Assembly: GCA_900318535.1 (NCBI GenBank)
Contig: ONKU01000006.1
Location: 1 to 64,000, forward strand
Source: an uncultured Prevotellaceae bacterium
GTDB taxonomy: Bacteria; Bacteroidota; Bacteroidia; Bacteroidales; Muribaculaceae
Length of the DNA stretch: 64,000 nt
Direction: 5' to 3'
The notes under the pieces were generated by a model that was not told the origin of the DNA, ran no database searches, and saw only the letters and a program-made list of their open reading frames with translations. Below, in pieces: positions 16,471 through 24,257 of the stretch. Within the stretch, counting starts at the first letter, position 1. Each line of letters begins with the position of its first letter. Both the position numbers and the translations under genes were made by a program.

Positions 16471-16779
16471 GGAATCGGGGGAGAAATCCCGAGGACAATA
16501 ACAAGCATTCGCTATTATTTCGCGTTCAGCCAAAAGCCTCGCAAACTTTTTGGAAATAACAAAGCACCGAAATAATGAGTGAGGGTATTCCGTATGGATA
16601 CCTTTCCACTGTATTAATAGCGATGCATTACGCCATAGGCGTGGTGCATTCTTATACAGTGGATGAGGTTTCCATGCGAGGCTGCCTCAAAGCTGAACGC
16701 GATAAGGATGTCATCACGTCTTTTACGTTCAGCGGCGTGATTGATAGTCGACTGCAAACTAATTGACTATCAATCGCCT
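16471..16779 (+). ncRNA. Large structured RNA leader (candidate cis-regulatory or free RNA)
   Basis: No gene explains these ~310 bases, but they fold strikingly. A 5' hairpin pairs 16475-16479 with 16488-16492. CGCGTTCAGC (16521-16530) pairs perfectly with GCTGAACGCG (16692-16701). Within that, 16591-16598 pairs with 16671-16678, CCACTGTAT (16606-16614) with ATACAGTGG (16654-16662), and ATGCATTACGCC (16623-16634) with GGCGTGGTGCAT (16638-16649, two wobbles). GCTGAACG can alternatively pair with CGTTCAGC at 16726-16733, excluding the first helix. GATTGATAGTC (16739-16749) pairs with GACTATCAATC (16765-16775), ending 4 bases before the methylase ATG. An ORF inside (16575-16766) is judged incidental. 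Riboswitch-like control is inference; the pairings are seen. Confidence 0.75.
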
Positions 16780-17856
16780 ATGGCAAACAAGAACCTGAAT
16801 GCCGCTAAGACGGCCAAGAAAGACGAGTTTTACACACAGATGAGCGATATCGAGCGGGAGTTGCAGCACTATTGGCAGCACTTTCGCGGCAAGACCATCC
16901 TGTGCAACTGTGATGACCCCTACGAGAGTAATTTTTTTAAATATTTTGCCTTACGCTTCAACCAACTTGGGCTTAAAAAGCTGATTTGCACCTGTTACAA
17001 CGGCTCGCCAGTGCAAGGCAATGAACTGATGATCGACTGGGGCGACTTTACCGAAGAGCCCAAGAAAATAGCCTACAAGGTTGAGATTACCGAAGTTCGT
17101 GACATGAACGGAGACGGAGCCGTTGACCTAAGCGATGTGCAGTACTTGCTAAAAAACGACAAAAACGTGCTTTCCATTCTCAAAACCGGTGATTTCCGCA
17201 GTTCTGAATGTATCGAACTTCTAAAAGAAGCCGACGTTGTTGTGACCAATCCTCCGTTTTCACTCTTTCGGGAGTATATTGGGCAATTGTTGGAATACAA
17301 TAAACGCTTCTTGATAGTCGGGAACCAGGGAGCCATAATCTATAAGGAAATTTTCCCGCATGTAATAAATAACAAAGTTTGGCTTGGTTATGGATTCAAA
17401 GGAGGTGCAGCTCATTTTGTTTCGCCCTATGAGGACATTGCTACTGCTTCTGATCATAAAGATGGTATGATCAGGGTTTCTGGTGTACACTGGTTTACCA
17501 ATCTAGAGATACCCAAACGAAATGAAGATATAGATCTAGTACGGAGATATTCACCCACTGACTATCCTTCCTTTGATAATTATAATGCCATAAATATAGG
17601 GCGAACACAAGATATTCCATACGATTATGATGGGATTATGGGAGTTCCCATTACCTTCCTTGACAAATATAATCCAAATCAATTTGAAATAATCTGGCAA
17701 GCAAGCGGCAACACACGCGCTTCTGCTCCAAAAGATATTTTAAATGAAGTAGGATATCATCCCCACCCCGAGGATCGTGGCGGTTGTGGTGTCGTTAATG
17801 GTAAAAGACAATACAGCAGAATTCTTATTCGCAACAAACATCCGAAGACGCTATGA
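16780..17856 (+). CDS. EcoRI-type adenine-specific DNA methyltransferase
   Basis: This 358-residue protein resembles the EcoRI methylase family, which methylates adenine N6. Seen: motif IV NPPF at 157-160 (adenine-type catalytic site), and the N-terminal KTAKKDEFYTQ, a family hallmark. An unusual insert at 108-119 (DMNGDGAVDLSD) is a perfect dockerin/EF-hand-type calcium loop. ATG 16780 is chosen; an ATG-like start upstream at 16741 would put the RNA hairpin inside the gene. The stop overlaps the start of the DUF262/HNH gene (ATGA), so they form one operon. The methylase may protect host DNA against the neighbouring nuclease; this is inferred. Confidence 0.87.
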   Translation: MANKNLNAAKTAKKDEFYTQMSDIERELQHYWQHFRGKTILCNCDDPYESNFFKYFALRFNQLGLKKLICTCYNGSPVQGNELMIDWGDFTEEPKKIAYKVEITEVRDMNGDGAVDLSDVQYLLKNDKNVLSILKTGDFRSSECIELLKEADVVVTNPPFSLFREYIGQLLEYNKRFLIVGNQGAIIYKEIFPHVINNKVWLGYGFKGGAAHFVSPYEDIATASDHKDGMIRVSGVHWFTNLEIPKRNEDIDLVRRYSPTDYPSFDNYNAINIGRTQDIPYDYDGIMGVPITFLDKYNPNQFEIIWQASGNTRASAPKDILNEVGYHPHPEDRGGCGVVNGKRQYSRILIRNKHPKTL

Positions 17857-18977
17857 TGACGATAAAACAAATCAGTGTGACCGTGAGGGAGATTACCCAG
17901 GGTTATGTGAACAACGAGGAGCAAGGCGTGAGGGGCTATGACGGGCTTCTGGACATCCGTCCGCCCTACCAGCGTGAGTTTATCTACAACGACAAGGAGC
18001 AGCAGGCCGTCATCAACACGGTGCTGCATGGCTACCCGCTGAATGTGATGTATTGGGTCAAACGCAACGATGACGCCGAGTGTCCCTATGAGGTGATGGA
18101 CGGTCAGCAGCGGACGCTCGCCCTGTGCGAGTATGTAGCGGGGAAATACAGTTTTGAGTTCAAAAACTTCTTTAATCAGCCTGCCGATATCCAGAAGCGG
18201 ATTCTGGACTATCCGCTCACCGTGTATGTTTGCGAGGGTGCGGCGAGCGAGAAACTGGAGTGGTTCAAGACTATCAACATTGCAGGTAAAGCACTCAACG
18301 AGCAGGAGATACGCAATGCTATCTATGCTGGCCCGTTCGTCAGCGATGCCAAGCGTCACTTCTCTAAAAGCAACTGCGGTGCCTATAAGTTGGGCAAGGA
18401 TTTGGTCAACGGAACGCCCATCCGCCAGGACTTCCTGAAAAAGGCGCTGGAATGGATGGCAGAACACGAAAATCGTGAAGGCAAGGCACAAAATCCTGTC
18501 AGTTACATGGCACAGCACCAGCACGACCCCAACGCCAACAACTTGTGGACCTATTTCCAAAATGTCTTGAACTGGGCCATCACCAATTTTGAGATGAAAA
18601 AGTTCAAGAAAATCATGAAGGGGCTGGACTGGGCGCTATACTATGATAAATACCACAACGAGACGCTCGACACGGTGGAGATGGCAAAACAAATCTCGGC
18701 ACTGATGCGTGACGGCGAAATCCAGCGGCAGTCTGGTATCATCCCCTATGTGCTCACGGGCGACGAGCAGCACCTAGACCTGCGAGCGTTCCCCGAAGAC
18801 ATCAAGCTAGCCGTTTGGGAGAAACAAAACCACATTTGTCCCTTGTGCGGCAAGGAATACGACTTCGAGTTCATGGAGGGAGACCACATCAAGCCGTGGC
18901 GTGAGGGCGGCCGCACCGTCATTGAGAATTGCCAGATGCTGTGCCGCGACTGCAACCGCCACAAAGGCGCGAAGTAA
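17853..18977 (+). CDS. DUF262 and HNH endonuclease protein (GmrSD-like)
   Basis: The 374-residue protein has an N-terminal DUF262 domain with DGQQR (83-87), which in GmrS-like proteins binds and uses NTP, and a C-terminal HNH nuclease: CPLC (329-332), GDHIKPW (H345), EN (N359), CRDC (364-367) and H370. The two CxxC pairs probably hold zinc. It is translationally coupled to the methylase by a 4-bp overlap. Together they suggest a restriction-like or modification-dependent defence module. The gene ends 26 bp before a duplicated terminator. Activity and target are inferred. Confidence 0.88.
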   Translation: MMTIKQISVTVREITQGYVNNEEQGVRGYDGLLDIRPPYQREFIYNDKEQQAVINTVLHGYPLNVMYWVKRNDDAECPYEVMDGQQRTLALCEYVAGKYSFEFKNFFNQPADIQKRILDYPLTVYVCEGAASEKLEWFKTINIAGKALNEQEIRNAIYAGPFVSDAKRHFSKSNCGAYKLGKDLVNGTPIRQDFLKKALEWMAEHENREGKAQNPVSYMAQHQHDPNANNLWTYFQNVLNWAITNFEMKKFKKIMKGLDWALYYDKYHNETLDTVEMAKQISALMRDGEIQRQSGIIPYVLTGDEQHLDLRAFPEDIKLAVWEKQNHICPLCGKEYDFEFMEGDHIKPWREGGRTVIENCQMLCRDCNRHKGAK

Positions 18978-18983
18978 CCCCTT

Positions 18984-19092
18984 GGGTACAACGAATTTAC
19001 GGGTCGAGTCTCATCTCTTGAGGCTCGACTTTTCTTTTCCACAACAACAATACAAGGAAAACAACAAGTACAATAAATATAAGGCTATCTAG
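18984..19092. repeat. Right copy of the ~108-bp direct repeat
   Basis: Matches 16197-16305 with about eight differences. Note a C-to-T change in the hairpin arm (GTCGAGTCTCA) that keeps pairing as G-U in RNA. With its twin it encloses the RNA leader, methylase and HNH genes (about 2.7 kb). Confidence 0.9.
19003..19038 (+). terminator. Terminator of the methylase/HNH operon
   Basis: GTCGAGTCTCA and TGAGGCTCGAC around TCTCT, followed by TTTTCTTTT; near copy of the 16216 terminator. Confidence 0.85.
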
Positions 19093-19304
19093 CTTAATTG
19101 TTTGGCTTCTTTATTAACCGCCCTGGCGGGCGGGAAATTGAACAAATTTTTAATAATAATTTGAATAATATCCCGTGCGTTAGCACGGTTAACTCCAGCG
19201 TCATTGAATTACACCTCACGAAAAGAGACGCAAAATCTGATATGAACCCCGAAAGTCAGACAAAAAACTTTCGGGGTTCATATCAGTTTCGCAATTATTT
19301 TTTC
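19093..19304. other. Intergenic stretch with several palindromes
   Basis: No gene seen. It holds CCGCC..GGCGG (about 19118-19129), CCGTGC-GTTA-GCACGG (19173-19188), and a perfect 19-bp inverted repeat with a 12-base loop (19237-19255 and 19268-19286). The last lies immediately upstream of the lipoprotein promoter. Confidence 0.7.
19237..19286. repeat. Perfect 19-bp inverted repeat
   Basis: Arms start CTGATATGAACCCC and end in GGGGTTCATATCAG; loop about 12 bases (19256-19267). It may be a terminator of upstream transcription or a mobile element remnant; only one copy is seen in this window. Confidence 0.8.
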
Positions 19305-19312
19305 TACCTTTG
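19305..19312 (+). promoter_or_regulatory. -7 box of the FISUMP lipoprotein
   Basis: TACCTTTG, 65 bases before ATG 19378. The right arm of the 19-bp repeat ends just upstream, near the expected -33 region. Confidence 0.5.
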
Positions 19313-19377
19313 CAATGTACTATTATACATAAACGAGATATCACTTAATTTGGATTCACAATTTAATGATTCACAAC

Positions 19378-20526
19378 ATGAAAACAATTAAGCTGTTTTT
19401 TTTATTACTGTCTTTTGTTGCAGGGCTGGCATCTCTTACATCATGTGGAGATAATGAGCCTGAGCCAATGCCTGTGGCTAAGGCTCCTGTCTTCGTAATG
19501 AACGAGAATTTCACCATCACTGCGACTTGCCCGAACAGTTACATGGCATTTATTAATGGCGTGGAGAAAACACTTCCATACACAGTTACCCAAACTTATC
19601 AGCAACAGATTATCGTAGTTAAGGGATACGGCTATGGCGAAGGAATGCAAAATAGTGATACCGTTGAACAGACTTTCACAGTTCCAGCGATGGAGATGCC
19701 CAAAGCCGAAGCTCCAGTTTTTGCAATGAACGAAAGTTTCGAAATTACAGCGACGTGTGCCAACTCCTACAAAGCATACGTTAACGGGATAGAAACAGTA
19801 CTTCCTTACACGGTTACTCAAACATACCAGCAACAGAACATAGTGGTATCGGGTTACGGCTATGGCATCAATTTACAGAATAGTGATACGGTTGAGCAGT
19901 CCTTCGTGGTTCCTGCCAAGCACTTCGATGAATATGTTGACCTGGGACTGCCTAGCGGCACGCTATGGGCCACGCGCAACATCGGCGCCAACAGTCCCGT
20001 GGAATATGGAGATTACTTCGCCTGGGGTGAGACCGAGCCCAAGGAGATCTATTCGTGGGATACCTACAAGTGGTGCAAAGCCTATGACGACTGGTTCACC
20101 AAGTATTGCACAGATTACGATTACGGCTACAATGGTTTCACTGACAACAAAAGGAAGTTGGATCCCGAGGACGATGCCGCCTATGTCAACTGGGGCTCAT
20201 CGTGGCGTATGCCGACGAAGAAGCAGCAGAACGAGTTGAGGGACAAATGCACCTGGACTTGGACGACCCTGGACGGCGTGAACGGTCGCTTGGTCACTGG
20301 TCCGAATGGCAACACAATTTTCTTGCCTGCAGCAGGCGAGTGCTCTGACAGTGGGCTCCGCCATGATGGCTCCTGGGGCTACTACTGGTCGAGCGAGCTC
20401 TACTTTTACACGGACGGCTCCGACGTGAGTCAAGCATTACACTTTTATTCGGTGCACTTTGACACGGGCTGGGATTTGCGCTACTACGGGTTAACGGTCC
20501 GTGCTGTGCGCGTCCCGCAGAATTAG
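19378..20526 (+). CDS. FISUMP-domain lipoprotein with two tandem 76-residue repeats
   Basis: This 382-residue lipoprotein has a signal peptide with lipobox LTSC (C23). Two repeats of ~76 residues (about 36-111 and 112-179) share APVF.MNE.F.ITATC, LPYTVTQTYQQQ and GYGYG, with only modest divergence. From about 186, YVDLGLPSGTLWA, YFAWGE and the later WRMPTKKQQNEL and GYYWSSE identify the FISUMP (Fibrobacter major paralogous) domain. This family is common on Bacteroidales surfaces and probably binds ligands; no enzyme site is seen. ATG 19378 fits the promoter and gives an intact lipoprotein signal. Confidence 0.85.
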   Translation: MKTIKLFFLLLSFVAGLASLTSCGDNEPEPMPVAKAPVFVMNENFTITATCPNSYMAFINGVEKTLPYTVTQTYQQQIIVVKGYGYGEGMQNSDTVEQTFTVPAMEMPKAEAPVFAMNESFEITATCANSYKAYVNGIETVLPYTVTQTYQQQNIVVSGYGYGINLQNSDTVEQSFVVPAKHFDEYVDLGLPSGTLWATRNIGANSPVEYGDYFAWGETEPKEIYSWDTYKWCKAYDDWFTKYCTDYDYGYNGFTDNKRKLDPEDDAAYVNWGSSWRMPTKKQQNELRDKCTWTWTTLDGVNGRLVTGPNGNTIFLPAAGECSDSGLRHDGSWGYYWSSELYFYTDGSDVSQALHFYSVHFDTGWDLRYYGLTVRAVRVPQN

Positions 20527-20604
20527 CACCATTTGCCCATACGAAAGAACATCCCACTACCTATAGTCGGCGGGGTTTCAGCGTAACAATCATATTAAAA
20601 AATA

Positions 20605-20618
20605 AAGACGGCGTCTCT
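20605..20618. repeat. Degenerate GAGACGC-family palindrome
   Basis: AAGACGGCGTCTCT; matches the arms of the palindrome at 5493 and 50439, in shortened form. It lies between the two convergent genes. Confidence 0.45.
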
Positions 20619-20626
20619 ACTTGTTG

Positions 20627-21613
20627 TTACTTGGAGTAGTTGTCGATGACTTTGTTTTTGTCGGGGCCCCACTCGCGGTAGCGGATCCAGACGTGGAGCC
20701 AGGCGCGGGCGATGGAATCGACGGCATCGGCCAGCAGCATGGCGCTGTACTCGTAGAAGCGCTCAAACTCGGGCTTCTGCTTAAACTCTGTGACTGACAT
20801 GTCCTTGCTGCCCTGGGGGATCATCTCGTAGGCCAGGAGATAGGAGTTCTCGGTGACCGCGCTCACGTAGTCCCATGCGCTGTACTTGCTGTCGCCCCAG
20901 TTGTAGATGAAGGGGCGCGAAAGGATTTTCTCCTCGACCGTCTTGATGAGGTCGGTCATCTTATCGGTGGCCAGGGGATAGCCCCTGCGGTCATAGAAGA
21001 AGCGCTCGTTGTCTTTATCGATGTCATAGGACTTGTTGACCTCGTTCTCCCAGATTTTCTCGATGGCGGCATGCACCTTGTCGAGCTTGCGCGCATCGCA
21101 ATGGAGGGGCATGTGGGAGTCGGCGATATAGTGGCTCAGGATAAAGAATCTCATGGCCATGTGGGTGGATGAGGGGCCGATGGGGTTGCCTTTCTCTTCA
21201 CGGAACTGGATCTTGAAGTTGTCCACAATGGTGTGGCACATGGCATTGACGCGGTCACACACGTTGCCGCCGACGATGACAAAGGGCTCGTCATAGAGTT
21301 TGGACTGCTTCTTCATCAGCTGATAGACTTCCATGGTCTTGGGCAGCGTCTTGAATTTGGGAGACGTCAGCAGCGGGTCGCCGATGGTGTATTTGGCACC
21401 ATGACTCGACCCCTGGTCGCAAAACACCTCGTCGGGGTACCAGGCGCCTTGCACGACAAAGTCGCGGTAGTTTTTGAACCAGCGCACCAGACTCCTGGCA
21501 TACCGCTGGACTTCTTTTGGGTTCTTTCCACGGCCTTCGGTCTCAGGGATATTTCCCATATCCAGGCGTTTCATGGCCATCATGGCCAGCCATGCATGAG
21601 TATATTTCTTCAT
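20627..21613 (-). CDS. Zinc-dependent phospholipase C / S1-P1 nuclease-like protein
   Basis: The 328-residue protein has His-rich features of the zinc-dependent phospholipase C and P1-nuclease superfamily: TH near the start (H6), then ILSHYIADSHMPLHCDAR near 157-175, which resembles the HxxxD..HxPLH metal-binding core. ATG 21613 is preferred over 21682, since MKKYTHAWL is the natural N-terminus. There is no clear signal peptide, unusual for this fold, so it might be cytoplasmic. Whether it cleaves lipids or nucleic acid is not known. Confidence 0.72.
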   Translation of the reverse strand: MKKYTHAWLAMMAMKRLDMGNIPETEGRGKNPKEVQRYARSLVRWFKNYRDFVVQGAWYPDEVFCDQGSSHGAKYTIGDPLLTSPKFKTLPKTMEVYQLMKKQSKLYDEPFVIVGGNVCDRVNAMCHTIVDNFKIQFREEKGNPIGPSSTHMAMRFFILSHYIADSHMPLHCDARKLDKVHAAIEKIWENEVNKSYDIDKDNERFFYDRRGYPLATDKMTDLIKTVEEKILSRPFIYNWGDSKYSAWDYVSAVTENSYLLAYEMIPQGSKDMSVTEFKQKPEFERFYEYSAMLLADAVDSIARAWLHVWIRYREWGPDKNKVIDNYSK

Positions 21614-21752
21614 AACAGTAACAAAAAGAATCAGTCGGGTTAACTCTGAATGAACAGAGGTTTGAATCACAAAGATACTCAATCATCCCGAACCATCATT
21701 CACCATTTACGGTCTTTTTTGCCGTTTTGATGAAAAAACACGGCAAATAGTC

Positions 21753-21782
21753 TTGCGAAGTGTGGAATGTTTCCTAATTTTG
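21753..21782 (+). promoter_or_regulatory. Promoter of the secreted hypothetical gene at 21802
   Basis: TTG (21753-21755), 19 bases, then TAATTTTG (21775-21782): a good match to the phylum consensus, 19 bases from the ATG. Confidence 0.65.
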
Positions 21783-21801
21783 CCAAAAACCTATAGAAGA
21801 T

Positions 21802-22515
21802 ATGAAAAAGATCAATATTACCTTATATGCAGTGATGCTGTCGACCATCTTCAGCATCGCCGTAGCCCAGCAGAGCTATCCCAAGGATCTCTTTGAGTAC
21901 GCATTGGAGTGCAGCGTGCCGCGTGAAATCAAATCCCCAAAAATCGGCGACTTCGTCAACGCTTTTCTCAGTTTAGATGAGACCAGCGAGGTTTTAGGCA
22001 CGCTTCAAACGGCGTGGGGCCACTATCTGCGTCACGAGCCGCAGGAGCCCTGTTATCAATTCACGATTGATGAGAAAAACGGATATGTCCAGTACATCTT
22101 CAATTCGCAGCTGTGTGATGATTTCAATGATAACGACGTCTTCTCAAAATCCACTTACGAGATGTGCTACTGGAACTGTGCCGACGGGAAGCACAAACTG
22201 ATTGCCGAAAACTTTGTCGGCACACTCGACGGCAAGTATATCATCGGCCAGTATGACGGCATCAGTTTCTTTCTTTATGATAACGCCACACATGAGATTT
22301 ATCCGGTCAGCGCCGAAGACATCGGTGCCTATGTGGACCCCGTAATCGATGAGTCCAACTTTGAAACAGGCGAACAAATGACGATGCATGATGAGACGGT
22401 CAGAGTTCATCGGTTGCCAAAACAGGGGAAAGACATCGAAGTCGAGATTTACTCCGGAACCCGGAAAACCGTCACCCGCCTGGTATGGGATGGCATGCGT
22501 TTCAAGCAGCAATAA
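21802..22515 (+). CDS. Secreted protein of unknown function
   Basis: The 237-residue protein has a signal peptide (about 1-22, ending IAVAQ). The mature part is beta-rich, with no catalytic motif recognised. Cysteines at CSVP, PCYQF, LCDD and CYWNC might form disulfides after export. It is followed by another exported protein with only one base between the stop and the next ATG, so the two probably act together. I do not recognise the family. Confidence 0.65.
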   Translation: MKKINITLYAVMLSTIFSIAVAQQSYPKDLFEYALECSVPREIKSPKIGDFVNAFLSLDETSEVLGTLQTAWGHYLRHEPQEPCYQFTIDEKNGYVQYIFNSQLCDDFNDNDVFSKSTYEMCYWNCADGKHKLIAENFVGTLDGKYIIGQYDGISFFLYDNATHEIYPVSAEDIGAYVDPVIDESNFETGEQMTMHDETVRVHRLPKQGKDIEVEIYSGTRKTVTRLVWDGMRFKQQ

Positions 22516-22516
22516 T

Positions 22517-23185
22517 ATGAAACCATACCATATCCACCATAGTCTTGTTTGCCTGATTCTGTCGCTTTGCTCCTGTTTGGGCGCCCAGGCTGTGGAGCTG
22601 AAGCCGCAAGGCGCGTCGGTCGATGACATCGTGCCTGCGGGCTGGCTGCACGAGGAGGCATCGGGCGACCTGAACAAGGACGGCATCACGGACCTCGTGG
22701 TAGTGGCAACGCCCGATTATGCCGAAAACATGCAGACTCGTGACGACGGCTACGTCTTTAACTTCAACCAGCCCATACTTGCCATCTACTTCGGCACGAC
22801 ACAGGGCCAGTTCCAGCTGTGGAAACAATATGACAACGTCATTCCCGCCGATGAAGACGAATTTTGCCGTCACGAAGCCAGCCTGGAGATCACCTCACGC
22901 GGCGCCCTTCACATCACCATGCAGCTGTGGTGCAGCATGGGCAGCTACGGCACTACGACCAACAGCTATACTTACCGTTACCAGAATGGTGATTTCTACC
23001 TCATCGGCACGGACAGCGAAGAAATGAGTCGCAACACGGGAGAAACCACCGTCGTCAGCGAGAACTACCTGACGTGGAAACGCCAGGTGACACAGTCCAA
23101 CGCATTCAATGAGGAGCCAGCAACCGAGAAATGGAGCCGACTGACGAAAAAACCGCTCGAAAAACTAGGCGCCCGAGAGCTTTGA
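22517..23185 (+). CDS. Secreted protein with an FG-GAP/EF-hand-like loop, function unknown
   Basis: The 222-residue protein has a signal peptide (about 1-24, ending GAQA) and then a GDLNKDGITDLVVV segment, typical of FG-GAP-like or VCBS repeats and dockerin-like calcium loops. The rest is beta-rich with no recognised motif. It is preceded by 21802-22515 with a one-base gap, suggesting an operon. ATG 22517 is chosen because the longer frame overlaps the upstream gene. Function unknown. Confidence 0.65.
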   Translation: MKPYHIHHSLVCLILSLCSCLGAQAVELKPQGASVDDIVPAGWLHEEASGDLNKDGITDLVVVATPDYAENMQTRDDGYVFNFNQPILAIYFGTTQGQFQLWKQYDNVIPADEDEFCRHEASLEITSRGALHITMQLWCSMGSYGTTTNSYTYRYQNGDFYLIGTDSEEMSRNTGETTVVSENYLTWKRQVTQSNAFNEEPATEKWSRLTKKPLEKLGAREL

Positions 23186-23213
23186 CAAGCCTTCAGCCCC
23201 CTAAAACCAAAAC

Positions 23214-24185
23214 CTAATAATCAACATTCAACCGGGCTTGGACGGTGCCGTCGCTCAGGTGCTTGACGCTGATGTAAAGGCCATCAGGAGACTGGTTCCC
23301 GCGCAGACTCATGCCCGAAATCGTGTAGTAGTCGGTGTCCTTGACCGTAACGGCCTCACCGGTGACGTCCTCGAGCGCATCGATCCCCCACTCGATGTCC
23401 TCTAACTCGGGCATCTCGCTGGGCTTGAGCGAGTTGCAAGTCATCATATAGACACCCATGTTGCCATATTTCAGGTAGTTGGCCTCGCTGTCAACAGTCC
23501 ACATGGCCACATTCAGGCCCATGTTGTGGAAGGTCTTGACGGTGTTTGCGTCGAAGTTGCCGATGGAGATGCTGGGATGGAGGCCATATTGACGGCACCA
23601 CTCCTCGTTGCCCTCCCAGTTGGCGTTGCACAGCCACTGGCGGGTGAACTGCGGATAGTGCTCGGCAATGTATTCCTGCGATTTTTTCATCGACGTGAGG
23701 AAGATCACCTTGTCGGCCAGTCCCTGATCGATGACCAGATGGGCCAATCCGTCGAAGTTGCTCATGTCGTTATTGTTGATGCCGGTTGTCCACTTGAGTT
23801 CGATGACGGGAAAGACACCTTTCTCGACACAGATGGCCAGATACTCGGCCACGGTGCAGATGTGGCCCGTGTAGGTGACACCGCTGCGGGTCTGGGTGTA
23901 CTGTTCAGCCTGCAACTCGGCCAGGGTGGCATCGGCAACGGTGAGATGGCCGCCCAGGCGGTTGGTGGTCTCGTCATGGCTAATGACATAGAAGCCGTCT
24001 TTGGTCACACGCACGTCACACTCCAGCCCATCATAGCCGTACACGTCGACGCCGTTGCGATAGGCCTCGGCAGTATTCTCAACCCCGATATTGCAGCCGC
24101 GATGGCCCACAAACAGCGGCTTCCACGCCCAAACGTCGACAGCAAGGGCCAGCACCATCAGCAAGGTAAAAAGTCGTCTATTCAT
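23214..24185 (-). CDS. Secreted glycerophosphodiester phosphodiesterase with a C-terminal tail
   Basis: The 323-residue enzyme hydrolyses deacylated phospholipid head groups to glycerol-3-phosphate. Seen: a signal peptide (about 1-20), GHRG (H28, R29), ECDV (E55, D57) and ISHDETTNR (H70), all catalytic or metal ligands in GDPDs. The last ~50 residues are extra and contain YYTISGMSLRGNQ and GLYI, resembling the C-terminal motif used by Bacteroidetes exported proteins (T9SS-like or sorting-type tails), here degenerate. That tail suggests secretion to the surface, but this is inference. Confidence 0.86.
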   Translation of the reverse strand: MNRRLFTLLMVLALAVDVWAWKPLFVGHRGCNIGVENTAEAYRNGVDVYGYDGLECDVRVTKDGFYVISHDETTNRLGGHLTVADATLAELQAEQYTQTRSGVTYTGHICTVAEYLAICVEKGVFPVIELKWTTGINNNDMSNFDGLAHLVIDQGLADKVIFLTSMKKSQEYIAEHYPQFTRQWLCNANWEGNEEWCRQYGLHPSISIGNFDANTVKTFHNMGLNVAMWTVDSEANYLKYGNMGVYMMTCNSLKPSEMPELEDIEWGIDALEDVTGEAVTVKDTDYYTISGMSLRGNQSPDGLYISVKHLSDGTVQARLNVDY

Positions 24186-24257
24186 CGTCTTGTTTTTAAT
24201 TGATTAAAAGATGTGCAAATATACGGTTTTTGAAGCCAAACCGCAAGTTTTGACGGA

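Noticed and set aside
16575-16766. A 63-codon open frame inside the structured RNA leader
   Set aside because: It overlaps all the strong helices, has no recognisable domain, no promoter of its own and ends just before the methylase start. The folding is the more economical explanation; a leader peptide cannot be fully excluded.
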